From Actinernus sp. WN-2022 (Eukaryota; Cnidaria; Anthozoa; Actiniaria; Actinernidae): a DNA stretch of 64,000 bases. The notes under the pieces are model-generated. The model was not told where the DNA came from and ran no database searches. It was given only the letters and a program-made list of their open reading frames with translations. Positions within the stretch are counted from its first letter, which is position 1, and every line of letters starts with the position of its first letter. The DNA lies in the NCBI GenBank assembly GCA_030867875.1, contig JAOWCC010001589.1, forward strand, positions 76,221,537 through 76,285,536, written 5' to 3'. Shown here in pieces: positions 35,359 to 44,402 of the stretch. Position numbers and translations under genes: made by a program.

Positions 35359-36088
35359 CGTAGGCCTTCTAATATTCAAACGGTGATGTTTCTTTGGGTG
35401 TATACGCTTGGATAATGAAGTACTGCTGTATTAAGTCAGAGAACTAGATAGCTAACTTTCTAAACGGATCGTGAAGAAAGTATAAAACACGGGTGTTCCG
35501 TAGCTTAATAAGCTTTCTATTTTTACTTTTTCTATTAAAAAAACAGTTAGGTTATACGTGATTGCGAGGACGTCAATTGAAATTCACCTGCCAAACTCCG
35601 AAAGAGAGACTCACAAACCACAAACAAATGCATAAGCCCTTACAATCTCTCAGTGAATATTATTAATACTAAATTAGCTTAGCCAATTATGCAAAATGCC
35701 TTCTTTTCCGTTATTGTTTGTGTTCGTCTACAACACACTATCGGTCTGACCTTAATTAGTCAACCGTCTAATATTACTGAAATGTAATTAAGAATTTAAA
35801 ACAAAGTACTCTTTTATATTCTACAACTTTTAACTTGTTAAGATAATTAAATTAGAAAGTATAAGAGGAAAATAATAAAACATCTTGCTCAGCGGTAAAT
35901 TAATATATACCACATGTGATATGCAGCTGTCTTATATCTGTAATTTGCACACTTAGAAGCAATCGGCGATAAACGTCTAAACCAGCCTGAAACTGAGATC
36001 ATTGTAGATGTATCAGTTTTATTCAAGTGGATCAGGTTCCGTTGTTTACCAGAATTCCTTCTGACAGTAGCTATCCTTTATTTTAATC
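35359..36088. other. upstream region of receptor gene
   Basis: No gene was seen. An acceptor-like TTTATTTTAATCCAG|CAG at about 36090 suggests the receptor mRNA has a spliced 5' UTR whose first exon lies upstream. Confidence 0.35.
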
Positions 36089-36139
36089 CAGCAGTTTACG
36101 TGAATCCGCCCGGCAAACAGCCCAAGACTAAACAAAGGG

Positions 36140-37123
36140 ATGGACCAGTTATCAGCAGCAGAAGTGTGGGTACTGGTCTCGGTGTTCAGTCTTGTCCTTC
36201 TTACAGCACTGATCATTAACATTGCTCTCCTAAGACTGATCTCCATAGCCCTGAGAGACAGACTTCGGTATCCACGACTAAGACATTTTCTAGCGAGCTT
36301 GGCATTCACAAACCTGATCACCAGTATTGTCCTTCTTGCAGTGTGGCTTTACACCCTCGTGTCTAGCCAACTTAAGGACACGGGTGGACCCACAAAGGAA
36401 ATCAGTGAGGTGTATTACTACAGCATGGATGTATTTTACGGATTCTTAGTAATTCTACATATCGTAGTCCTGATGACTGAGAGATTTTTTGCTATTGGGT
36501 GGCCCATCCAACACCGGATTGCTCCAGACCTACCCGATTACATAATGTGCTTGGTAATATGGCTGATTTCTGTTGCAGTATCTGCGGTTTCTTGCGTTGT
36601 GTACCATTATCTGACCTTCGAAGACTTGATTTTGGTGATATTTATAACATGCTTTGGAATTCCAACGATCGCCGCAGCAATGTTGTTCCTGTGTATTTTA
36701 GTAAGGTCAAAAACGCGCCCCAGAACGGCGTCGCAACAGAGGGACTACACACTGGCTTTAGTAATTGCTTGGATGCTAGTTGCGTACGTCGTGGCATGTT
36801 TACCCCTTCACTGTGTGAACTTCTTGAGTCATTACTGCACAAGTTGTGGAATCAACTTCATAACAATCATGTCTCTTAGATGCCTGCAGGCTGTTGGTGG
36901 AGTCATCATTCCAGGGGTTGTTCTCATGGGTGTGACTGAATTCCGAACTAAGGTGACGTGGTGTTATTTTAAATGCTGCTCTATTGACGAGCATTCTAAG
37001 AATGATTTGTTCCTCATGGAAGTGCCAGGTATGATACAAACGACAAACTCTCAATGTACTCTCACGAGAGCCAGTGCAAATTCAGTGAGCATGGAACAAG
37101 TCGTACTTAGTTTCCCAGAATAA
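36140..37123 (+). CDS. rhodopsin-type (class A) G-protein-coupled receptor, orphan
   Basis: 327 residues in one exon with seven hydrophobic segments (about 8-34, 49-74, 91-116, 133-155, 161-187, 203-225, 240-265). It has a short N-terminus without signal peptide and a Cys-containing C-tail. Class A marks are partial: ERF (114-116) in place of DRY, CLPL (220-223) in place of CWxP, and Asn58 near the TM2 Asp position. TM7 ends IIPGVVL rather than NPxxY, and the Cys before TM3 is absent. Such degenerate intronless receptors are numerous in anthozoans; the ligand cannot be inferred. The start is supported by AAAGGATGG and an upstream acceptor. The TAA stop overlaps an AATAAA. The intact frame suggests a working gene. 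Confidence 0.8.
   Translation: MDQLSAAEVWVLVSVFSLVLLTALIINIALLRLISIALRDRLRYPRLRHFLASLAFTNLITSIVLLAVWLYTLVSSQLKDTGGPTKEISEVYYYSMDVFYGFLVILHIVVLMTERFFAIGWPIQHRIAPDLPDYIMCLVIWLISVAVSAVSCVVYHYLTFEDLILVIFITCFGIPTIAAAMLFLCILVRSKTRPRTASQQRDYTLALVIAWMLVAYVVACLPLHCVNFLSHYCTSCGINFITIMSLRCLQAVGGVIIPGVVLMGVTEFRTKVTWCYFKCCSIDEHSKNDLFLMEVPGMIQTTNSQCTLTRASANSVSMEQVVLSFPE
37118..37123 (+). terminator. possible poly(A) signal overlapping the stop codon
   Basis: The last codon and stop of the receptor read GAATAAAC, giving AATAAA across the stop codon. If used, the 3' UTR would be only about 15-30 nt. A later signal outside this position is equally possible. Confidence 0.25.
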
Positions 37124-37460
37124 ACATTTCAATCAGTATATTTGCATGCTGTCATTATCTGACGTATAGATAAGTCAAGGTGCTCCTTCATGATGGAGTT
37201 GAAAAAGTACTGATATCTTGGGTTTCGTTTTGAAAGAAATCAGTGTAACATAACTGTAGCACGATAAGATCGTAACCCACGATTCGTGCCCCATGATAAT
37301 TATTTGAAATTTATATATAATATAGATACGATAGTACGCGCGCTCTGATTGCCTAAAAGCCATGTTTTATCAGAGTATATAACATGGTTTGCAGTGTTTT
37401 ATTGTTTTCAACTGGCGGTTTCCTTTCGTCGCGCGTGTATAAATCTATATTATAAAACAG
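37124..37460. other. no gene seen
   Basis: AT-rich. It contains TACGCGCGCTCTGATTG, an end-like motif also seen at about 52378 and, loosely, in the satellite at 60024-60641. Confidence 0.4.
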
Positions 37461-37588
37461 ATAAAGAAGCCTTAAATCCATGTTTTATATACTATCATAT
37501 TTTCGGCTTGTGCTTTAACATTTCTCTCATGTTCTCAAATGCCCATCGTGTTTTATGATAGAATAAAACATGGCTAGGGCTTCTTTAT
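37461..37588. repeat. MITE with AATAAAGAAGCC ends
   Basis: GATAAAGAAGCC...CCATGTTTTATA on the left is matched by TAAAACATGG...GGCTTCTTTATTT on the right. A relative in the opposite orientation starts at 52819 and shares GGGCATTTGAGAACA-GAGAGAAAT. Confidence 0.55.
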
Positions 37589-38045
37589 TTGTTCAATATT
37601 TTTTTAGTTTGATCGCTCAGACGCGCGCCCATGCAGTCCGAAGAGTGCGCTCCTTTTTTCAAAAGTGCCGTGATGATTCCGTCAGCAGCGCATGCGAACT
37701 AAATTGCAACCTCGTTCCCAGGAGACTTTACGCGCCTAATCTAAGATAATGATAATGTGATAATAATGATAATGTTAATTATCCTGGGGTTCACGTCATC
37801 GGAGTTTTTTTCAGTGAGGTGCTGTAAATAATAAGTCAAATAAAAAATAGCAATAAATAACATGTACAGTTAAAAACATAAAAAAAATAAAGCTATATGT
37901 ATTACAAAGTTTTATTAAAAGCTATATTTACATATAGAGTTGTTATTAGTTAAAACAAGTTTCTTAACATTTTCCTTAAAATGGCGTCGGTATAGGCTGG
38001 TCATGTGACCTCAAAATATACCCAATATATATATATATATCTAAA

Positions 38046-38278
38046 CCAGGGCCCAGTTATTCGAAGCCCAATTAGCGCTAATCCAGAATTAAGTCTTAAC
38101 CCATGGTTTTGGTTCTCTCGGTAGAAGGTATTTGTTTCCAAATCTATCAAGACTAGTAGAAAAGTACTTTCTATTTTTCCTCTAGGAAAAAGTTTTTAAC
38201 CTCGTATGCAGTCCACGAACTAAAGATTTCACTTAATCCTGGATTAGCTTAATCGGGCTTAGAACAACTGGGCCCTGG
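38046..38278. repeat. 233-bp MITE with CCAGGGCCCAGTT ends
   Basis: The left end CCAGGGCCCAGTTATTCGAA continues with GCCCAATTAGCGCTAATCC. The right end is its complement (GGATTAGCTTAATCGGGC...AACTGGGCCCTGG). The arms are about 48 bp. A target duplication is unclear. Confidence 0.7.
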
Positions 38279-38458
38279 AGGCTAGACACAGATTGGGATC
38301 AAGCAGCATTTACTAATTCATATAGATTACGATACAAATATGATAATTAACTCCTAGAATTAACAGCCTTTGCATAAATCAATTACATTAATGTACTAAA
38401 TCATCAGACCGCGCCCATGGTGCGGGTGGGTAAATAGATTTAAATGCAACTGCGTATA

Positions 38459-39534
38459 GATATCTACCATGTTTTCACAAAAGGTGGTGTTAGGTTCTAA
38501 GGGTCCTTTTGTGAAAACATAGTAGATCTTGTGTGCCTTTAGCTTTAAAAGCCAGTTACTCGTGTTTTGCCGTTTTCGCGAAACGGCAAATGACAGTTTA
38601 GGACTTTTCTGGCCTTTCTATCCCATAATTTACTTGTGTTAGATCTATCCCATAATTTCTTTATTTGAGAGCTAGAGGTTAGGGTTAGGTTAGAAAAAGG
38701 CCATTTTCTGGTATTGTTACTCAAAATACAGCGAAATTCCATCAATTAAACTTAATCTACAGGAAGGGACCGTTGTATTGCCGTGTAGTGCATCGAAATC
38801 CATTAAAAGCTCGAGAAATGGCGCCACTTTAGGTTACACAAGTAAATTAGTGTACCTGTTATTAAATTGGCTTTAAAAGCCAGCAACCCACTTTTCAACA
38901 TTTTCATCCAAAAAATGCACTTTCTTTCTCAGACCTAGTGGGAAATGTACATCTTTCACTAAGCAAATCGTTGCGCCATACGTCAGGCAAAGTTGGTTTT
39001 TCGCGAAAATGTTTGAACTACTCTCCACCCCTTACCACCCACATAAAATACCTAGAGATCAATTATGGGATAGAAAGGCCAGAAAAGTCTTAAACTACCA
39101 TTATATCACACTTGACACGGTTTTCTTTGTTCTTCGTAGGGGTGAAACTCTGGTATAAACCCGTTGAACAATAGACTAATTAAATAACAAATCTGAGGTT
39201 TATAACTGTTGCAGGGAGGTTTATAACTCAGTTTTAAACCTTCTATTTGAGAAAACCTCGCCAAATGTGATATAAGTCAGTTTCATACTTCGAACCTTCG
39301 GTTCTAATCCCTAAACATCCCTCGGGGTCTACGGCCCTCGGGATGTTTAGGGCTTAGAACCTCCGTCGGTTCTCGGTATGAAACTCTTACTTTGCCCTTT
39401 CAAGAAAACAGCAAGAACACGAGTAACTGGCTTTTGAAGCTAAAGGCACACAAGATCTAGTACCATGTTTTCACAAAAGGGGGTGTTAGGTTCTAAGGGT
39501 TCTTTTGTGAAAACATGGTAGATATAGTTATGCC
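38459..39534. repeat. 1.1-kb composite foldback element
   Basis: The outer arms (about 115 bp) contain a 60-bp hairpin of their own (CATGTTTTCACAAAAG...CTTTTGTGAAAACATG) followed by AGATCTTGTGTGCCTTTAGC...CCAGTTACTCGTGTT. They appear inverted at both ends. An inner inverted pair (GGCCTTTCTATCCCATAAT, about 38610, and its complement, about 39063) lies within. Extra hairpins occur at 38563-38588 and 39282-39388. No transposase was seen. Confidence 0.7.
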
Positions 39535-39599
39535 GACTATGTACGAAGCTAAATGCAAAGTGCCTCTACGTAGGGTATGCATCCGTAGGGTGTGTATCC

Positions 39600-39640
39600 T
39601 TTTTAACTGATGAAGGCCGAAGGCCGAAACGTTTTAGTAA
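39600..39640 (+). ncRNA. hammerhead-ribozyme-like fold, isolated
   Basis: Stem I UUUUUAA; core CUGAUGA (39607-39613); extra A; stem II GGCC-GAA-GGCC; GAAA (39626-39629); self-complementary ACGU; U; stem I' UUAGUAA (6 of 7 pairs, one G-U). It has the same architecture as 29745-29789 and 42462-42506, but no PLE ORF precedes it. It is probably a leftover 3' end. Confidence 0.5.
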
Positions 39641-40240
39641 TTTTTTAATAACAGTCCTGAGTTGCTCTTGTTCGCATTTTTATTCAATTTTATCACAACT
39701 ACTTTGGACAAGAACTTGGAATAAATTTGTATTGATCCTCTTGGCTGGCCTAGCCGTTGGCTGATCAGGCATTTGGACATTATATACATATACTATATAT
39801 ATATATCAGGGACCGCGGAGTGCCCTTAAAAGTGGTAGGGCTAAAACAACCATACAGTGCAACGAGCGCCGAAGGCACGAGCTGCTAAAGGGGTCTAGAA
39901 ATTTTGAAATCTAGAGCCTCGGAAATGCCATTTTCGTCGTTTTCCAGGGGACTTTCTCGCTAAATCTTTGTTTTTGTCACATTTCCCGAAAAAGTGGTAG
40001 GGCTATGGCCCAACCTGCCCCACCCACTCCGCAGTCCCTGTATATAGATAGATGGAGGTGTAAGTTAACCTTCATAGCTGTGAGGTTACTCCTCTAAAGT
40101 CATGTCCGCTACAGCTTCCCATGAAGTGGTTCCCCAACTATGTCCTGAGCAAATGCCTTATAGGGGCATGGTTAACAGGCATTACTTCCTTTTCCTCAAA
40201 ATATGCCAATGCCGGTCCTGTTCGAGTTAACACCCAGGAT
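39641..40240. other. no gene seen
   Basis: Contains TA microsatellite (about 39781-39805). Two small copies of AGTGGTAGGGCTA (about 39830 and 39993) enclose about 170 bp. Confidence 0.4.
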
Positions 40241-40244
40241 GTCA

Positions 40245-40389
40245 GTAAGCATGTTAATTACCGGCCGGGAGTTCCGTATGGAGAAAAAAACATTGCGAGA
40301 GGTTTTGAAAATGGCCCGAGGCCGCGGTCCGAGAATCGTTTTCAAGACGACCGAGGGCAAAGCTTTTCTCTATATGGACCAAGGCAGGT
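40245..40389 (+). CDS. possible coding exon, unidentified
   Basis: A plus frame reads ITGREFRMEKKTLREVLKMA, then RGRGPRIVFKTTEGKAFLYM, and ends at a strong donor CAAGGCAG|GTAAGTAACG. An acceptor-like AACACCCAG lies at 40238. The peptide is basic with plausible secondary structure, but no family was recognised and no partner exon was found. It could be part of a transposon. Confidence 0.25.
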
Positions 40390-40817
40390 AAGTAACGTTT
40401 TATTTTTTCCTTATCAATTCAATTTATTGTACTTTAAATCTCAAGTTCATTTTATGCCTCATCTGAGGCGTGCAGCGACTGACGTCTCACCTTGGGGCGT
40501 GGTCGTTACAAACGTCGTTGAACAGCTTGGAGTGTCGTCCACTGAAATCGTCGAATACGTGACATACCGACCAAGGAGCACTATCCACAGATCTTTCATT
40601 TCTTGTTCAAATTCCTTGTAACTCCTTGCAATAACAATCTTAGGTGGAGGGCGGCGAACTATCACATTGACAGTAGCATGAATCAACCTGGAGTCTGATC
40701 AGTACACAAGTCAAGGCAGTCTGTAGACTTGATCAATCATGCATTAATCATGTAATAACAACGTCTATATATATATTAGTGTGGCGGAATGGTCAGGTAC
40801 TCCGGTTGGCGCGATCA

Positions 40818-41260
40818 ATCAATCAAGTTTATTACATCAAATAATAATATGTTTACAATAATGCATAAAATACAGTTTAAGTGATGAGGAGTCTACTGGA
40901 AAGCAAGGACACTTGTAAAATGTACTGTAGACCCCTTATAGGTTGAAAATATTCAATGTATTGACATTTACATTGTAAAGTGTAATGTAAGATAAGTGAA
41001 AAAAATGAAAATAAAATATTTATGTGGGCCAGTGGCACACTGAGATGAAATTACTATAAATAATTAATATATTTAATAAAATCAAGTGTAATTTTTAAAA
41101 AATAGGTCAGTGCTACCTGTATCTGAAAGTAGCTTATTTTTAACATAAAAAATGATTTAACGATTTACACTTGATTTGCTAGAAAACTAAAATTAAAATT
41201 GCTCCTTAGTAAGACCTCGTTTTGTTAAATGCATTAAGACTAAATTGCGAGAGAAACCGC
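40818..41260 (-). repeat. LINE 3' end (family 2), 3'-UTR fragment
   Basis: Read on the minus strand it ends GATGTAATAAACTTGATTGATTGATC, that is, a TGAT-type tail, preceded by ATTGTAAACATA. A hairpin at 40887-40936 matches that of the LINE tail at 33370-33412. Coding sequence was not recognised. Confidence 0.45.
40887..40936 (-). ncRNA. LINE family-2 3'-end stem-loop, copy 2
   Basis: Minus strand AGGGGTCTAC pairs with GTAGACTCCT (one G-U). The position relative to the element end is the same as in copy 1 (about 70-90 bp). Confidence 0.45.
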
Positions 41261-41334
41261 CTTCTGATTTACCGTATACCGGTGAGCAAATCACAGTTCA
41301 GATCTCCGATTAATACCAAGTTCCTACTATCAAG

Positions 41335-42363
41335 TTCCTACTATCAAATTTACCAGTTTTCACTCTTCTAGTAATGTCCCGTTTCTTGATGTCAATGTAT
41401 CCCTTAATAATGGAGTCATTGAAACTGACCTTTATTGTAAACCCACCGATAAACATCAGCATCTGCTTTTTTCATCTTGTCATCCTAGTCATACTAAAAA
41501 AGCCATTCCTTTCAGCTTAGTTCTCCGTCTCAGACGAATTTGTTCCACTAATGAAACTTTTAAAAACCGTACCTCTGAACTCATCTCCTATCTCCTTAAA
41601 CGAGGTTACAACCGTGATTTACTCACTAAACTAAACGCGCTGCCGATATCCCTCGTAATCTTGCTCTACAACCTAAACAGAAATCTAATTCCTCTCACCG
41701 TATTCCCTTTATAGTCACCTATAATCCGTCACTTCCATCTATCTTTCCTATCTTTGAGAAACATTTTGATCTTCTACATTCCTCCGTGTGTTGCAAAACA
41801 ATTTTCCCCCAACGCCCTTTTGTAGCCTTCCGACGTTCGTCCAATCTACGTGATTTGCTAGTCAAATCCAAACTACCTTCAGATAACTCCAACACTGCTT
41901 CCAACAACAAACCAGGTTCTTTTCGTTGTGGAGAAAACTTACTGTTTAACTTGCAATTGCCCTTACATTTCTGATAACTGCACCCAATATACTTTTACTT
42001 CTACGGGTGAAACCTGAACCACTACCACACACATGGACTGCAACACTAAAAACGTCATCTACATGATTCAATGTACTAAATGTAACAAACAGTACATTGA
42101 TGAAACCAAACGTAGACTTAAAGACCGCTTCAACGAACATCGTAGGACAGTTGACAAACCTTCCAGTAAATCCAAACCCACCACTGCATCTGAACATTTT
42201 CTATCTAACCCTGACCACTCTGCATCTAATATCCTTTTAATTCCTTTAGAACATAGTTTCTCTTCTCGTGATGCTATTCGCAAAGCTAAAGAAGCTTATC
42301 TCATAACACGTGCTAACACTCTTGAACCCAATGGCCTTAACAAACGCGATGAGACCTACTAAT
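41335..42363 (+). pseudogene. PLE RT end and GIY-YIG endonuclease, broken
   Basis: Recognisable blocks are CKPTDKHQHLLFSSCHPSHT, RRICSTNETFKNRTSEL, LLKRGYNRDLLTK, then broken frames from 41640 to 42000. An intact frame 42033-42362 begins DCNTKNVIYMIQCTKCNKQY. It continues to FNEHRR, KSKPTTASEHFLSNP and EAYLITRANTLEPNGLN. In the GIY-YIG core the usual Gly after QYI is Asp (IDETKR), so nuclease function is doubtful. Confidence 0.8.
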
Positions 42364-42461
42364 CAGTCACACCGTTAGTTATCTTTCGTTATCATATTAT
42401 GTTTTTTACGTCATTTCCGTTTCACCATTATATATTGTCAAGTCACATTGTAAAAGCTCCT

Positions 42462-42506
42462 TAGCACCTGATGAAGACTAGTATGGCTAGTCGAAATATT
42501 GTGCTA
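42462..42506 (+). ncRNA. hammerhead-ribozyme-like fold in PLE 3' end
   Basis: Stem I UAGCAC pairs fully with GUGCUA; core CUGAUGA (42468-42474); extra A; stem II GACUAG/CUAGUC; GAAA (42493-42496); self-complementary AUAU; U. It lies about 100 nt after the PLE stop codon, as in the minus-strand PLE. This is the best paired of the three copies. Confidence 0.6.
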
Positions 42507-42599
42507 CATTAAATCCGTATAATTCTACGTCGTATTGGTTATTCTTCATTCTACTTATAATTGAGCCATATTTTCTCAAGTGGCGCAACGATATGGCCT

Positions 42600-43175
42600 T
42601 CAAAAAGTTGGTGTCACTCGGAGGCCTTTATCGGCTGTTCTGCGAATAATTGAACTAGATCCAGTATTGATCTTGATCCATATTGCTTCAAACTCCGAAT
42701 CGGATCAAGGGATTTAGATGTTGGACTGAGAGATGATTAGCTGCTATCACTGCACAACCCCCACCTTGGCCTGTTGGTCTGTCTCGCCGTATGAGTATGT
42801 GATTTGCTTATTGTTGATAGACTTATCAAGGTTAGTTTCAGTTATCGCCAGCATGTCTAACTGACATACTTGGAGTAATAAGACCTAATAACGTAATTTC
42901 GTCCAGTTTAGAACGGCGAAGGCCTCTTACAATGACATGCGCGATGTTCAAGAGGTTTGTTCCTCGTTTGATGTTCCGTACTGCGAAGTCTTCGAGGTAG
43001 TCGGTGTTATCATATGTTGAGCTGTAAGTTACAGTTCCTGGTTCCAGGATTGATCTGAACGTCGCTGTCAAGAATGTGTTACTGTAATAGAGACACGGCC
43101 GCAACATTATCTTGAGCACCAAGCTCTGTAGGAAAATGAGCCAACCGTTGCGAGAGATTAAATGTGTCGATGTAC
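42600..43175 (-). pseudogene. LINE ORF2 endonuclease remnant
   Basis: Minus-strand frames read LLNIAHVIVRGLRRSKLDEI, then in shifted frame LAITETNLDKSINNKQI and SYGETDQQAKVGVV. This is the N-terminal apurinic endonuclease region of a Jockey/CR1-type ORF2. Several stops and frameshifts were seen and no RT follows. It comes from a different family than the LINE at 24.7-29.1 kb. Confidence 0.5.
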
Positions 43176-43297
43176 TCTCCATAACAATGCAGTGGAACGC
43201 CTTGTTGATGTAAGTAACTACTTGCTATGCTAAACTCAAACCTTTGTTCGGATCTTTCTAGGTGTATCAACGTCCTGAAATTCAGGACAATGAACAA

Positions 43298-43345
43298 CTC
43301 TATTGTGGGGTTAGGGTTCTTTGTATTTCAGGGTATTTCATTGTG
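43298..43345 (-). repeat. monomer of the 53-bp repeat
   Basis: On the minus strand it shares ACCCTGAAATACAAAGAACC with the tandem array at 6871-7155. Confidence 0.5.
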
Positions 43346-43638
43346 GTTGATGCACCTAGAAAGAGCCGTTTGTTCAGCAAAGATGGTAAACTTTCGAGGT
43401 CAGATAAATGCTGCTAGACTGCGCGAAGCATCTGTCACACACCAAAATGTCCATCGTTATCACGTTTAACAGTTTCCATCGGTCTGTACTGCTCCAGAAC
43501 AACCGATTAGAGAAGAAAGATCGCATAAAATACGGAGTACTTAAAACTACGTGCGCTCGTCATGCTTTTCACGGTTCTGCCTTTCCTTTCTTTACAACTC
43601 GTGTTATACTTTAGGGACTCGGTCCCGTATCGGGGATC

Positions 43639-43770
43639 CCCTAGGATAACACAGGTAGCCCGAAATAACAGTCATGGTACCCCAAGATAACACAGGTAGC
43701 CCGAAAAAATACAAAGTGAGGATACCGCACTGATAACACATGTAACCCGAAATAACTAAGATGATAACAC
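43639..43770. repeat. short degenerate tandem repeat
   Basis: About three and a half units built on GATAACACAGGTAGCCCGAA with variable spacers of 15-30 bp. Confidence 0.6.
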
Positions 43771-44402
43771 AATTTGTACTAGCAATTTTTTAAAATATTT
43801 TTTGTTAATTAAATTCATCATCATCACGACGCAACAAAAGCTAAATTGTCCGATATCTACAGACATTTTTCTGAGTCTTACACGGATTACTATTACTGGG
43901 GTCAACTTCGTTCATGATTCGTCCCGATAAAATTAATTAGAAGTCAGTAAAAAGGATACAGCCATGACCACATAAAAGCTATTGTTGTTTTACAATAGGG
44001 ACAGCCGTGAAACGTTATCAGATCCAAAATGGCGGCGCCTGCGCTCAAAAAGGCTCAGTGCTCATGTCCATTTTGTTTTCAAAAACGGAAATAAATTTTC
44101 TTTGAAAGCATAAAAGTCCTCTTTTGATTTATAAACTATGGACTATCTCTGATTCACGTGCATAAAAATCCCCGGCCCGGTATATGAAAACACTTCACCA
44201 TGTGCAGGAGGCTTTTAAATACATTCTTTTAATTAGAGTTCAAAGGTCACATTGCATGTTTCCATGGTAACTGTCGTGTAATTGTTACGGTTGTGAGGAC
44301 ATCATATTTGTCAAAGTTGTATGGAAAAATATTACGAAGAGAAAGAGATAGACTGGTAGCCAACACATGAATTGCTATCAAAATACAATAGAATTAACAC
44401 AA
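43771..44402. other. no gene seen
   Basis: Nothing was recognised in this stretch. Confidence 0.4.

Larger units (their letters stand above)
41335..42545 (+). mobile_element. second Penelope-like element, 5'-truncated
   Basis: Plus-strand relative of the PLE at 29.7-31.0 kb. It starts inside the RT C-terminal region (TIKFTSFHSSSNVPFLDVNV), runs through the GIY-YIG domain to a stop at 42361-42363, then a hammerhead-like fold at 42462-42506. The RT catalytic motif is lost by truncation. Confidence 0.85.

Noticed and set aside
36499..36879. 126-codon frame
   Set aside because: It is an alternative frame inside the receptor gene.
40121..40621. 166-codon plus frame
   Set aside because: The better reading of this stretch is the other frame ending at a strong donor (40389); the long frame runs through that donor.
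40459..40686. minus-strand 75-codon frame with a charged segment as a possible exon
   Set aside because: It looks protein-like in part, but no splice sites or family could be established.
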